From the NCBI GenBank assembly GCA_021325675.1, contig JAJTCM010000003.1, forward strand, positions 62,001 through 126,000: a stretch of 64,000 bases of DNA, given 5' to 3'. The DNA is from Crocinitomicaceae bacterium. GTDB lineage: Bacteria > Bacteroidota > Bacteroidia > Flavobacteriales_D > Crocinitomicaceae. A model generated the notes under the pieces. The model was not told the DNA's origin. It worked only from the letters and a program-made list of their open reading frames with translations, and did no database searches. The position numbers were made by a program, and so were the translations under genes. Below, piece after piece: positions 34,446-43,041 of the stretch; the first letter of the stretch is position 1, and the number at the start of each line of letters is the position of its first letter.

Positions 34446-35951
34446 ATGAAAAAAATCGCTTCCACTCTCCTGCTCCTTTGTTCCTTTTCTTTTTTAAATG
34501 CCCAAACGCAGGGAATCGCCTATACCACTGTCGGTAAAGGAGTTGCCACAACTTTTGTGACGGATTATCACTGCCTGGGGATCAACACTTCAGCTTTGGG
34601 CTGGGGATCCGGTTATGAGAAATACAAAATAACAACCGGGGGTTTTGAAATGAACGGCGGATTGTATTCCGATGCGTTTAACAGCACGAAGCTCAAGAAT
34701 TTAGCCCGTACCATGTACCAGCAGGTAAAAAAAGATTCTTCCACAGCTAAGATCGACTGGGCAGCACAGCGCGATGCCGCAGCGGAATATGCAACAGCCG
34801 GGTTATACATTGACGGCCAGTACAACTGGGGAGGATTTGCTTTTCAAGGACCGCGGTTCGGCGGAATTGCTTTCAACGTTACCGAAAGCTATAACTATTA
34901 TTCCAAGCTGAACAGCACAATGACGGACATTATTTTCCGCGGAAAGTTTTCTTCTTATTTCGATTCCCTGACTGTCGTTGTTGATATGGATACTTCCGTA
35001 ATCGCCAACTCGGATACACTCAGTGAAGAAACGCTTAACAATGTTGTTTTGGGGAAAATCTCCGTTCCGCTTAAACTTAGCCAAATGACGGAAGGCTCAG
35101 AAATCCGGATGGTCTGGAACCGTTCTTACAACTTTGGTTACGGCCGTAAGATTTTTGGCAAGGATTCCGTATTCGTCATTTACGGTGGAATCGGCGGACG
35201 TTTGATCCAATCGATGGCGATGTTCGAAATGCGCTCCGACGGCCAGAATGTTACACTTTTTTCTTCGATTACACCTGCATTCAAAATCAATTACGGCGAT
35301 GTTGCGACCATGAATTCTTCTTCGTTCCTCAACTATTCCGGCGGTATCCCCCCTTCAGTTGGAATGGGCTACGGACTGGATTTTTCTGCCAGCGCGATCT
35401 TATTCAATAAGCTGAAGGTTGCCCTTTCTGTCAACAACATCGGAAGCGTAGAGTACAAACGCAATGTCTATACTGTAAAAGATACGCTCGTTGGTAATAT
35501 CAGCCTGGCGGGACTTAACCCGAACAGCGATAACCTGACTGACGGGATCAAGCAATTGCTGCAAGCCGGCGGGATCCTCACCCTGGTCGGTGAAGAGAAA
35601 TACAAGATGCAAAACCCGTCTACCCTGCGGATCGGGGCAAGCTTCCATCCGTTCAGGCAGCTTTCCGTGGGCTTTGATTTCGTAGCACCGTTCAACAAGG
35701 ACAATCCGGGCGGGATAGAAAACGCTGTTATTTCCTTCGGCGGCGATATCAAACCCGTAAAATGGCTGCAGCTGAGCATTGGCTTCCTGGGCGGCGGGAT
35801 TTACAAAACGAACATGCCGATGGGAATTAATTTCATCCTCAGGGAAGGAAAATATGAATTCGGGATTGCTTCACGCGATGCCCTGACTTTCTTCACTACG
35901 AATTCCAATACGGTCTCCGGTGCGATGGGGATTGCCCGCGTGAGGTTTTAG
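34446..35951 (+). CDS. DUF5723-like outer-membrane protein
   Basis: 501 residues. A signal peptide (MKKIASTLLLLCSFSFLNAQ) is followed by GIAYTTVGKGVATTFVTDYHCLGIN, reminiscent of the PorV/FadL-like barrel start in DUF5723 proteins. The rest shows many barrel strands (LKVALSVNNIGSVEYKR, LSVGFDFVAPFNK, WLQLSIGFLGGG) and ends GAMGIARVRF with a terminal Phe. Such proteins are outer-membrane barrels often linked with T9SS or gliding, but the function is not established. The last 35 bases of the gene are repeated about 140 bases downstream. Confidence 0.75.
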   Translation: MKKIASTLLLLCSFSFLNAQTQGIAYTTVGKGVATTFVTDYHCLGINTSALGWGSGYEKYKITTGGFEMNGGLYSDAFNSTKLKNLARTMYQQVKKDSSTAKIDWAAQRDAAAEYATAGLYIDGQYNWGGFAFQGPRFGGIAFNVTESYNYYSKLNSTMTDIIFRGKFSSYFDSLTVVVDMDTSVIANSDTLSEETLNNVVLGKISVPLKLSQMTEGSEIRMVWNRSYNFGYGRKIFGKDSVFVIYGGIGGRLIQSMAMFEMRSDGQNVTLFSSITPAFKINYGDVATMNSSSFLNYSGGIPPSVGMGYGLDFSASAILFNKLKVALSVNNIGSVEYKRNVYTVKDTLVGNISLAGLNPNSDNLTDGIKQLLQAGGILTLVGEEKYKMQNPSTLRIGASFHPFRQLSVGFDFVAPFNKDNPGGIENAVISFGGDIKPVKWLQLSIGFLGGGIYKTNMPMGINFILREGKYEFGIASRDALTFFTTNSNTVSGAMGIARVRF

Positions 35952-36092
35952 TGGAAAACTATTTTCTTCTCATACTTTTTGTCTTGACACAAAAAGTATC
36001 AAAAAGGTCAAGGCCCAAGTGAAGCCGTTCGGGAAAAAAGCATTTACGGGGCAACCGTTCCGGTGCGATGGGATTGCCCGCGTGAGGTTTTA
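35916..36092. repeat. Duplicated 3' end of the DUF5723 gene flanking a hairpin segment
   Basis: 35916-35950, the last codons of the gene, recur at 36059-36092 with one G missing (TCCGGTGCGATGGG... to GTGAGGTTTTA). The 108 bases between them contain the hairpin at 35972-35999 followed by TCAAAAAGGTCAAGGC. The copy cannot be in the same frame because of the deletion. Confidence 0.85.
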
Positions 36093-36329
36093 ACCAGGAA
36101 GTGTTCTAACAAAGTCAGGTGATAAATCACCCCTATTTTTGCCACGAATTACTAATTTTGATGATACTATGTGATTAAGAGCTTGTAATAATGTGAACAA
36201 TTACACTGATTAATAATTCACGTTGTTATTTATTAAGTTGCTCATTAATTAATCAAATACAAATTCGTTGAATTCGTGGCAACTATTAGCACCTATTTGA
36301 GGACAAAACCTAATTTTTAAATTTAAAAG
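35952..36329. other. Gene-free stretch with hairpin repeat and gene-end duplication
   Basis: An 11-base-arm hairpin (ATACTTTTTGT / ACAAAAAGTAT, 35972-35999), then a copy of the preceding gene's 3' end (36059-36092). The remainder (36093-36329) is AT-rich with no features that I can support. Confidence 0.65.
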
Positions 36330-36962
36330 CTAGTCTTTTTTAATCCGGGAAAGGATTTCTTTCAGCTCACTCAGGATTAAAGCCGTAGCGCCCCAGATTA
36401 CTTTGTTTTCGAGATCAAAATAAGGCACGTCTTCCAATTCCATTTCTTCGCTGACAGCGATATTGGTTTTCTGAACACGGTTTTCGTCAAGGAGCTCTTC
36501 AATGCGGATACTGAAAATGGCTTCCACCTCGCGTTCATCTTTCTGGAATTGCGGAACATAGTCGAGGTAGAACAGGTAAGCTTCGACATGGAAGTTGCTC
36601 ACGGGGATAAAAACGGGCGTGAGATTGCCCACATATTGTTCGATGCTGAGCCGGATGCCGGTTTCTTCGTAACATTCGCGCATGGCGGTTTGCAGCAGGT
36701 CGAGGTCGCCTTCTTCCCATTTTCCGCCGGGAAAACTCACTTGTCCGCTGTGCTTTCCATTATACTTCGGCCGCTGGGTCAGCAAAATACGCTGCTCGCC
36801 GGCATCCTCAAAAATGATAATTGTTACCGCTGATTCCCGGAAAACTTTTGCGCTTTGTTTGGCCAAACTCGATACCGGCCTTGACAGCGGCGCCATGCGA
36901 ACATGGGCATCTTCCCCGGGCAAACCGGCTTCAAGCTGGGCTTTTAGATTAAGTGCAAACAT
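36330..36962 (-). CDS. NUDIX hydrolase, CoA pyrophosphatase-like
   Basis: 210 residues. The NUDIX box is GGKWEEGDLDLLQTAMRECY followed by EETGI, with an insertion relative to the strict consensus as in the CoA pyrophosphatase subgroup. The upstream LLTQRPKYNGKHSGQVSFPGG matches the subgroup signature LLxxRxxxxxxHxGQxxFPGG. These enzymes cleave coenzyme A or oxidised CoA to phosphopantetheine and 3',5'-ADP. The start lies one base past the stop of the lipoprotein gene, so the two form an operon. Confidence 0.85.
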   Translation of the reverse strand: MFALNLKAQLEAGLPGEDAHVRMAPLSRPVSSLAKQSAKVFRESAVTIIIFEDAGEQRILLTQRPKYNGKHSGQVSFPGGKWEEGDLDLLQTAMRECYEETGIRLSIEQYVGNLTPVFIPVSNFHVEAYLFYLDYVPQFQKDEREVEAIFSIRIEELLDENRVQKTNIAVSEEMELEDVPYFDLENKVIWGATALILSELKEILSRIKKD

Positions 36963-36963
36963 T

Positions 36964-37563
36964 TTATTTTAAAGCAAGAAGCAAACGGCGAAAATCATCC
37001 ACCAGGTATTTTGAAAAATCTTCCTGGGCAATCAGGTTCACGACAAAGTATTTTTTTTCGCCTTTGACCTTTTTTTCGACTGTAGCGAAAAGATAAACCA
37101 TTTTCACATAATCATACGAATTACGGCTGCCTTTGATTACCTGGTAAAAACCTTTCAGCTGTGATTTTTTGGGAATATCCTGCGTAATCGAAATTTTGGG
37201 GTTATCGAGTGAATTGGCCCGCAGGTCAGCATAATGCGTATTCAAAGCTTCAAGCGGCGTTGTTCCTTCCTCGAAAGCAAACTGAATATCCGTCGCTTCG
37301 TCTTCCGTATAGGCTTCGATGGAGAAATAGATGCTCGTTTCGGGATCAAAAAGGGAAAGCCCGTCCTGTTTATGCATATGGGTTTTGCTGTATTCCTGGA
37401 TGAAATAAGCCGGCAGCTGCACCGTAAGCCCTTTGTGGTAAAATTTACGGAAACCCGAAAAATCGTAGTTATTCTCCATGAAAGATTGGGGATCCTTTTT
37501 CCCCGGGCAAGCAGTCAGCAGCGCAATAAGCGGCAAAGCCATGCATATATGAAACAATTTCAT
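36964..37563 (-). CDS. Hypothetical lipoprotein
   Basis: 199 residues. Lipoprotein signal MKLFHICMALPLIALLTAC with Cys19. The mature part is an alpha/beta domain (FRKFYHKGLTVQLPAYFIQ, SIYFSIEAYTEDEA, KISITQDIPKKS, YDYVKMVYLFATV, KYFVVNLIAQEDF) of the kind seen in PsbP/DUF1795-like lipoproteins, but I cannot assign the family with certainty. It is the first gene of a pair with the NUDIX hydrolase. Confidence 0.65.
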   Translation of the reverse strand: MKLFHICMALPLIALLTACPGKKDPQSFMENNYDFSGFRKFYHKGLTVQLPAYFIQEYSKTHMHKQDGLSLFDPETSIYFSIEAYTEDEATDIQFAFEEGTTPLEALNTHYADLRANSLDNPKISITQDIPKKSQLKGFYQVIKGSRNSYDYVKMVYLFATVEKKVKGEKKYFVVNLIAQEDFSKYLVDDFRRLLLALK

Positions 37564-37666
37564 GACGCTAAGATAGGGAAAAAATATGCTAATGTGATAA
37601 TGAGTTAATGAATGTTCGGGAGAATGATTTTACATGCAACATTCAACACTGGCATTCACAATTCAG

Positions 37667-38713
37667 TTAAACCCGGTTTGCTTTAAAAATCAACTTTTCG
37701 GAACGGCCTTTTTTGAAAATCTTGTTGCTTTCCATGTTGTTTTGGCGCAGGGCTTTTTGTTCTTCGATCGGTAAATGGATCGTGTCCTGGCATTCCTGGG
37801 AACAGCAGTTTTCATATTTCGCCTTGCAGGAATCACATTGAATGAACAGCAGGTGGCAACCGTCATTGACGCAATTCGTGTGGGTATCGAAAGGCTCACC
37901 GCATTGGTGGCACTGGGCAATTATATCGTCGGAAATCCGTTCGCCGCGGCGGTCATCGAACACGAAGTTTTTACCGATAAACTTATTTTCGAGCCCCTGT
38001 TCTTTGCAGTCATTGGCGTATTTAATGATCCCGCCTTCGAGCTGGTGCACATTTTTAAAGCCGCGGTGTTTGTACCAGGCTGAAGCTTTTTCACAGCGGA
38101 TCCCGCCTGTACAGTACATCACGATGTTTTTATCTTCGTTTCCTTTCAGGTAGCTTTCTTCAATTTCCGGCAGGGAATCGCGGAAAGTATCCACATCCGG
38201 CGTAATCGCGCCTTTGAAATACCCCACTTCGCTCTCGTAATGGTTCCGGAAATCAATCAGGATGGTGTTTGGATCGTCCGTCAGCTTGTTGAATTCTTCC
38301 GCTGAAAGATGGATTCCCCGGTTGCGCACATCAAATGTCTCGTCGTTGAGGCCATCCGCAAGGATTTTATCCCTCACCTTGATTTTCAGCTTTAAGAACG
38401 GGAAAGGAACCCCGGCATCTTCGACAGCGACGTTCAGGCGGATATTCTCCAGGAAATCAATCTGGTACAATTCATCACGAAAACGCTCAAAGTTAACTAC
38501 AGGAACCGAAACCTGGGCGTTGATCCCTTCATGGGCAACATACGTTCTTCCAACGATTTCGAGATTGGACCACATCTGGAATAAATGGTCACGGAACAGG
38601 CGAGGATTTGCAATTTTTGCATACTGGTAAAAGGAAATCGTCACAAATTCGTGGCCGCTTTCGCTCAAACGCTTTACCAGCTCCTCTTTACTAAATGTAT
38701 TCCACAGTTGCAT
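37667..38713 (-). CDS. trhO: tRNA uridine(34) hydroxylase
   Basis: 348 residues. The N-terminal UPF0176 acylphosphatase-like domain includes AHEGINAQVSVP, the central rhodanese domain carries the active-site loop CTGGIR (Cys201-Arg206), and a C-terminal Cys-rich region follows (CHQCGEP, CVNDGCHLLFIQCDSC, CCSQEC). TrhO makes 5-hydroxyuridine at position 34 of tRNA using oxygen. Length and order match the family. A promoter with both boxes lies upstream, and its -33 TTTG is part of a dispersed repeat. Confidence 0.92.
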   Translation of the reverse strand: MQLWNTFSKEELVKRLSESGHEFVTISFYQYAKIANPRLFRDHLFQMWSNLEIVGRTYVAHEGINAQVSVPVVNFERFRDELYQIDFLENIRLNVAVEDAGVPFPFLKLKIKVRDKILADGLNDETFDVRNRGIHLSAEEFNKLTDDPNTILIDFRNHYESEVGYFKGAITPDVDTFRDSLPEIEESYLKGNEDKNIVMYCTGGIRCEKASAWYKHRGFKNVHQLEGGIIKYANDCKEQGLENKFIGKNFVFDDRRGERISDDIIAQCHQCGEPFDTHTNCVNDGCHLLFIQCDSCKAKYENCCSQECQDTIHLPIEEQKALRQNNMESNKIFKKGRSEKLIFKANRV

Positions 38714-38744
38714 GCTATGTATCTATTTATTAAAAAAAGTGCTG

Positions 38745-38776
38745 CAAAGATAGGCCGATTAATTGAGACCACCAAA
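38745..38776 (-). promoter_or_regulatory. Promoter of trhO, -33 box inside a dispersed repeat
   Basis: On the minus strand TTTG (38776-38773), 20 bases, then TATCTTTG (38752-38745), an exact TANNTTTG. The trhO ATG follows 31 bases later. The TTTG belongs to the repeat at 38761-38795. Confidence 0.65.
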
Positions 38777-38795
38777 GGTAGCAGCAAGCTAATTT
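38761..38795 (-). repeat. Dispersed intergenic repeat, copy upstream of trhO
   Basis: On the minus strand it reads AATTAGCTTGCTGCTACC then TTTGGTGGTCTCAATT. It is nearly identical to the plus-strand copy at 46724-46757 before zwf, differing by one short indel and one substitution. Confidence 0.85.
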
Positions 38796-38986
38796 AAAAA
38801 TGGAAATAAACTTCTTCGCCCAAGCTGCGAAGTTTGAAAAAAAACTACATTTGTCCCTGGACTTAAACACGAAGAGATGAACCGCAGATTAACCGAAAAA
38901 AAACAAAGGATTGAGATCACTTTGAAAACTCCGGCCAGGTACTTGCTCCCGACGTCCTTGATGCTAATCTCTAAATATCAATACTT

Positions 38987-39508
38987 GTGACGGACCTCAA
39001 AACCATTTTAGAAGACAAAACCCTCGCGTCAAAAGCCAGGACGGAAGCTTTGGGCAACCTGATCCTTGAAGGAAAACTGGGCGTTGACGAATTTGTTTCC
39101 GGTGCAGGCCACATGAAGGATAGCTTCAGGGGCACGTTGATCGAAGCGCTGGAGCTTGCCAGTAAAGCACAGCCGGAGATCATTACTCTGGATGCTTTTC
39201 ATTTTGCGGTGGAAAACCTCGGCCACAAAGCGCCGCGCGTACGCAGGGAAAGCGCTAAAGTGATCGGTAACGTCGCTCATTTGTTCAGCAATAAGCTCGA
39301 CGAGGCTATCAAACAACTACTGATTAATACCGAAGACAGCGGAACTGTTGTACGCTGGAGCGCTGCCTACGCTTTGGGACAGATCATCCAGACTGCGGTC
39401 CCCAACCGGGACGAGCTGATCGAAGCCGTCCGGGCGATTTCGGAGCGCGACGAAAAAAACAGCATCAAAAAAGTGTACCAGGCCGCCTTGAAAAAGGTTC
39501 AACAATAA
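38987..39508 (+). CDS. HEAT-repeat protein
   Basis: 173 residues from GTG 38987. Helical repeats of HEAT type are visible (APRVRRESAKVIGNVAHLF and SGTVVRWSAAYALGQIIQ), with the usual Arg/Asp positions. Such proteins bind other proteins as scaffolds, and no catalytic residue is seen. It ends four bases before the M24 peptidase start, so the two are an operon. Confidence 0.78.
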   Translation: MTDLKTILEDKTLASKARTEALGNLILEGKLGVDEFVSGAGHMKDSFRGTLIEALELASKAQPEIITLDAFHFAVENLGHKAPRVRRESAKVIGNVAHLFSNKLDEAIKQLLINTEDSGTVVRWSAAYALGQIIQTAVPNRDELIEAVRAISERDEKNSIKKVYQAALKKVQQ

Positions 39509-39512
39509 AACC

Positions 39513-40190
39513 ATGCCCACAGCCATTCAACAGCTCATCGAAGCGGAAAGCAAAGCCGCGCAGCTTTTTTCAGAAATTGAAAAACAAGGCCTGATCCGTG
39601 TCGGAAAAACGGAAAAAGAGCTCAACACAGAAGTCTACGGGCTTGCTTTTGAATTATTCGGCATCCGGAAATACTGGCACAAACGCATCGTACGTTCCGG
39701 CGCTAATACGCTTTTTCCCTACCGCGAAAACCCACCGGATTTAACTTTCGGTGAGGAGGATATCATTTTCCTGGATTTCGGGCCTGTATTTGATGCCTGG
39801 GAAGCCGATTTCGGTAGAACGTTCGTCATCGGTAAAAACCCGGCTATGCTTAAACTGAAGGAAGACGTGGAAAAAGTATGGCAGAAAGGAAGGGATTTTT
39901 TCCTGCAGCACAAAGAAAATATCACCGGAGCGGAATTATATGCGTACACACGGCAAATCGCACAGGAAGCTGGCTGGGAATACGGCAACGAGCATTGCGG
40001 CCACCTGATCGGGGAATTTCCACACGAGAAAATCATCGGGGAGGAAACAATCAATTACATTCACCCGGAAAATGTGCTTCGGATGTCGGAGGCAGACAAG
40101 AATGGACGGGAGCGGCATTGGATCTACGAAATTCATTTGGTTGACCGGGAGCTGGGGATCGGCGGGTTCTTCGAGCAGCTGCTGGTTTAG
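39513..40190 (+). CDS. M24 family metallopeptidase-like protein
   Basis: 225 residues with the pita-bread fold. Metal-ligand regions are DFGPVFDAWEADFGRTF (two Asp), GHLIGEFPHE (His), and IYEIHLVD (Glu), and HCGHLIGE matches the M24 histidine region. It lacks the N-terminal creatinase domain of aminopeptidase P and resembles short M24 proteins. Likely a Xaa-Pro aminopeptidase- or methionine-aminopeptidase-like enzyme with unknown substrate. Follows the HEAT protein by four bases. Confidence 0.83.
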   Translation: MPTAIQQLIEAESKAAQLFSEIEKQGLIRVGKTEKELNTEVYGLAFELFGIRKYWHKRIVRSGANTLFPYRENPPDLTFGEEDIIFLDFGPVFDAWEADFGRTFVIGKNPAMLKLKEDVEKVWQKGRDFFLQHKENITGAELYAYTRQIAQEAGWEYGNEHCGHLIGEFPHEKIIGEETINYIHPENVLRMSEADKNGRERHWIYEIHLVDRELGIGGFFEQLLV

Positions 40191-40499
40191 GTTCCCGCGG
40201 ATCAGCGCAGATTTTAAGCGCTGATAATGCTGATTTTGTGGTTGGAGATATTGGGTCGCGAAGGATGCAAAGGGTTCGCTAAGAGCGCAAAGGGGTTTCC
40301 CGCAGATGACGCAGATGGACACAGATTTTTTTTGGAGCGCGAAGTGTGCAAAGTGTGATCAAAGGGCGCAAAGGATCACAAAGGACGCAAAGAGTTTTTC
40401 CCGGAAGATATAAGTTGAGTAAAAAGTATAAGGAAAACAGCCAGGCAATAATAACTTTGTAAACCCTGCGGTAACTTCGTGGACTTTGGCCCCAAAAAA
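40191..40499. repeat. Gene-free stretch of GCAAAG/CGCAGAT low-complexity repeats
   Basis: Repeated units of CGCAAAG, GCAAAGNGTTCGC, GCGCAAAGG and CGCAGATNNNGCAGAT occur through 40200-40400 (for example GACGCAAAGAG and GGGCGCAAAGGATCAC). Similar short pieces are at 13605-13650, 34003-34020 and 45580-45615. No gene is seen. Comparable units are familiar in Bacteroidota spacers. Confidence 0.7.
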
Positions 40500-42368
40500 C
40501 TAATTCTTCGGGGTGCGCAGCTCGGCTATGGAATAGAAGAATACGAGACCGTATCCGCAAGACAGCATCAAATGGAAAGGCATCATTCCTAAGTCACCGT
40601 AAATAGCGCGGTTGACTGCCGTGAAGCCAAAAAGAAGCATCAGGGCCCCTTCGCCGATGGTCAGCAGGGAAATCTTCTTCTTGTCGTATTTGTTGCCTTT
40701 GAATTCGGATTTGGAAGATACGTTGAATTTCGGTGTACGTACGAAGGAGCTTTTGATCCCCATGTAGCCTTCAAGCACCGCTACCGTGTTGTTGAGCGAC
40801 AATCCCATGGAAACGATGAGGAACTGGAAGAAGCGTCCTGCAAAACGGAAGAATGAAGTAAAGCCATTCGCCGTTTTATCGCGGTACGACATCCAGTAGT
40901 AATACATCAGGAAGATGGTACTGAGGATGAAAATGGAACCGAACTGGATAAAGAAGTTCAGGTCGGAAAAGCTGTCTTTGATGTGCAAAATCGGCAAGCT
41001 CAGCAACGAAAGCAATAAGATGAAAAAGAACACGGAAGAATTGAAGAGGTGCGATAAACCGTGGATTTTATCCATTTTTTTCACGCCTTTGGCAGAAACA
41101 ATCCTCCAGGCCATTTTACGGAAACATTCCGCGCCGCCTTTCATCCAGCGGTGCTGCTGGTTTTTGAGCGCCGACATGGTGATTGGTAATTCAGCCGGTG
41201 CAATAACGTCTTCGCGGTAAACGAACTTCCAGCCTTTGATCTGCGCACGGTAGCTCAAATCGAGGTCTTCCGTCAAGGTATCGTGTTCCCATCCGCCGGC
41301 GTCTTCGATGCATTTTTTGCGCCAAACGCCACCGGTTCCGTTGAAGTTGATGTAATGTCCTGCAGCATTTCTTCCGCCCTGCTCAATGGCAAAGTGGCCG
41401 TTCAGACCGAAAGCCTGCAATTCAGTCAGGATGGAATAATCTTTATTGATATGTCCCCAGCGGGTTTGCACCACACCTACATTCGACTCAGCGAAATACG
41501 GGATTGTTTTTTGTAAAAAGTCTTTCTCCGGAACGAAGTCACTGTCGAAAATAGCAATAAACTCGCCTTTCACACGGTCCATCGCAGCATCAAGCGCACC
41601 GGCTTTGTAACCTGTACGGTCAACGCGGTGAATATGAACGATATCTACGCCGCGGGCAGCTACTTCGGCTACTTTTTTAGCGATCAGCTCAACTGTTTCG
41701 TCCGTTGAATCATCAAGTACCTGGATTTCAAAGCGGTCACGCGGATAGTCGAATTCGGCTACTTTGTCAATGATACGCTCAGCTACATACATTTCGTTGA
41801 ACATCGGCAGCTGAACAGTTACAAAGGGAACGAAATCAGGGTTTAAAGGCCTTACTTCTACTTTCTTTTTGCGGTTTTTCGCATAAACAATGGCGAGGGA
41901 AAGCTGCAACACACTGTAGAAAAATACGAGGATGAGACAAAATCCGTAAGCAATGAGGATAATTTTCCCTACAAAATGTGACCAGTAATGCTCAATCCCG
42001 AAGGCATCGCCCCAGTTGAACATCCAGGAAACTTTGCGGGCAATAAAAAAAGGCTGCGCTGTATATAATTCCGTGTGGTCCTCATTCAGGGTGATTTCAA
42101 AGCTCTTTTTAGTGTAATCGCGGTCGGAAATTACGAGGATATATTTCCCAAGCGGGACATTACGGAATTTAAATACCCCGTCACCGTCTGTTTCCGTCTC
42201 GATAATCTGCGTCGAATCCGCGCTGATGATCTTCAATTCAACTTCGTCAGCCGATCTTTCGGTTTTTTCGTCTAAAAGTGTTCCTGTCAACAATCTGCAC
42301 GTTTGACCAAAGCCGAAACTTGTTGCAAAAACAAGTAATAATACAAGAGAAATTCTTGTCATAGACAT
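40500..42368 (-). CDS. Membrane glycosyltransferase family 2 with N-terminal extracytoplasmic beta domain
   Basis: 622 residues. A signal peptide (about 1-21) is followed by a carboxypeptidase-regulatory-like domain at about 23-105 (CRLLTGTLLDEKTE ... DGDGVFKFRNVPLGKYILV). Transmembrane helices at 135-162 lead to a GT2 domain with LDDSTDE (Asp219/220), FDSDF (Asp275 and Asp277), TED and QQHRW, the motifs of processive or CESA-like enzymes. Four or so transmembrane helices close the protein. It moves a sugar from a nucleotide donor onto a lipid or polymer. The fused outer domain is unusual. Start could be either of two close ATGs. Confidence 0.85.
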   Translation of the reverse strand: MSMTRISLVLLLVFATSFGFGQTCRLLTGTLLDEKTERSADEVELKIISADSTQIIETETDGDGVFKFRNVPLGKYILVISDRDYTKKSFEITLNEDHTELYTAQPFFIARKVSWMFNWGDAFGIEHYWSHFVGKIILIAYGFCLILVFFYSVLQLSLAIVYAKNRKKKVEVRPLNPDFVPFVTVQLPMFNEMYVAERIIDKVAEFDYPRDRFEIQVLDDSTDETVELIAKKVAEVAARGVDIVHIHRVDRTGYKAGALDAAMDRVKGEFIAIFDSDFVPEKDFLQKTIPYFAESNVGVVQTRWGHINKDYSILTELQAFGLNGHFAIEQGGRNAAGHYINFNGTGGVWRKKCIEDAGGWEHDTLTEDLDLSYRAQIKGWKFVYREDVIAPAELPITMSALKNQQHRWMKGGAECFRKMAWRIVSAKGVKKMDKIHGLSHLFNSSVFFFILLLSLLSLPILHIKDSFSDLNFFIQFGSIFILSTIFLMYYYWMSYRDKTANGFTSFFRFAGRFFQFLIVSMGLSLNNTVAVLEGYMGIKSSFVRTPKFNVSSKSEFKGNKYDKKKISLLTIGEGALMLLFGFTAVNRAIYGDLGMMPFHLMLSCGYGLVFFYSIAELRTPKN

Positions 42369-42391
42369 CTGAAAATTGAATTTTAAAGTGA

Positions 42392-42399
42392 CAAAGATA
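42392..42399 (-). promoter_or_regulatory. -7 box of the glycosyltransferase gene (TATCTTTG)
   Basis: On the minus strand TATCTTTG, an exact TANNTTTG, 24 bases before the ATG. No TTTG is seen at the -33 position. Confidence 0.45.
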
Positions 42400-42641
42400 T
42401 AATTTATTTTTAAGTAAACTGTTTATTTCACCGGGGGCCGGATATTATTTATCCACAGAGAAAACACAGCTTTCGGGGCACTTTTTTTTTCATTTGCACG
42501 AAGCCTTTGCAAAGCTTGTAAACAGGCTGTTTTTAACACCCCTGTTTTCTCCGAAACGGACTAAGTCATTTGTCTTATTTTCATTGTTCTGCTGCTGACA
42601 TATTATTTTTTTACTTTACATTAGCACAAAAAAAGAAAACT

Positions 42642-43034
42642 ATGAAAAATTTATTTTTAATTCTCTTTGTGCTGGCAGGAACTGTTGCTGTTGCACAAAA
42701 ACCTGCCAAGCTGAAAGTAACGTACAACTTTGAAAACATTGTTGAGGGTTACGACCACCAGACAAAAACAGAAGTGTATGTTGACAACAAACTGGTTGCC
42801 ACTTCCAAAGAGCACAAACAGTCGGAGCCTACAACAATCAGCGTGGCTACAACCCGCGGCATGCACAATATCAAAGTTGTTAATTACGCTTATTATAATG
42901 GTCAGTGGGAAGCGCGTTCAACCGACAACGGATACTCAACGGACGGAACTGTAACAAAAGACTGGCTCCTGAAGAAAAAGAACGCTTTATCTGTAACGTA
43001 TGACCTGAACCAGCCTGATCCGGTGGTTAAATAA
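42642..43034 (+). CDS. Small secreted beta protein (tandem paralogue 1)
   Basis: 130 residues from ATG 42642, where a signal peptide (MKNLFLILFVLAGTVAVAQ) begins; the longer open frame lacks one. The mature part has an Ig-like strand pattern: VTYNFENIVEGYDHQTKTEVYV, then TRGMHNIKVVNYAYYNGQWE and TDNGYSTDGT. It is clearly homologous to the next gene. No enzyme motif is seen. Probably co-transcribed with the next two genes; the function is unknown. Confidence 0.72.
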   Translation: MKNLFLILFVLAGTVAVAQKPAKLKVTYNFENIVEGYDHQTKTEVYVDNKLVATSKEHKQSEPTTISVATTRGMHNIKVVNYAYYNGQWEARSTDNGYSTDGTVTKDWLLKKKNALSVTYDLNQPDPVVK

Positions 43035-43041
43035 CAGCCGT

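Noticed and set aside
40191-40499. CRISPR-like array in the GCAAAG-rich spacer
   Set aside because: Units are short and irregular with no constant repeat-spacer alternation, and no cas genes are present.
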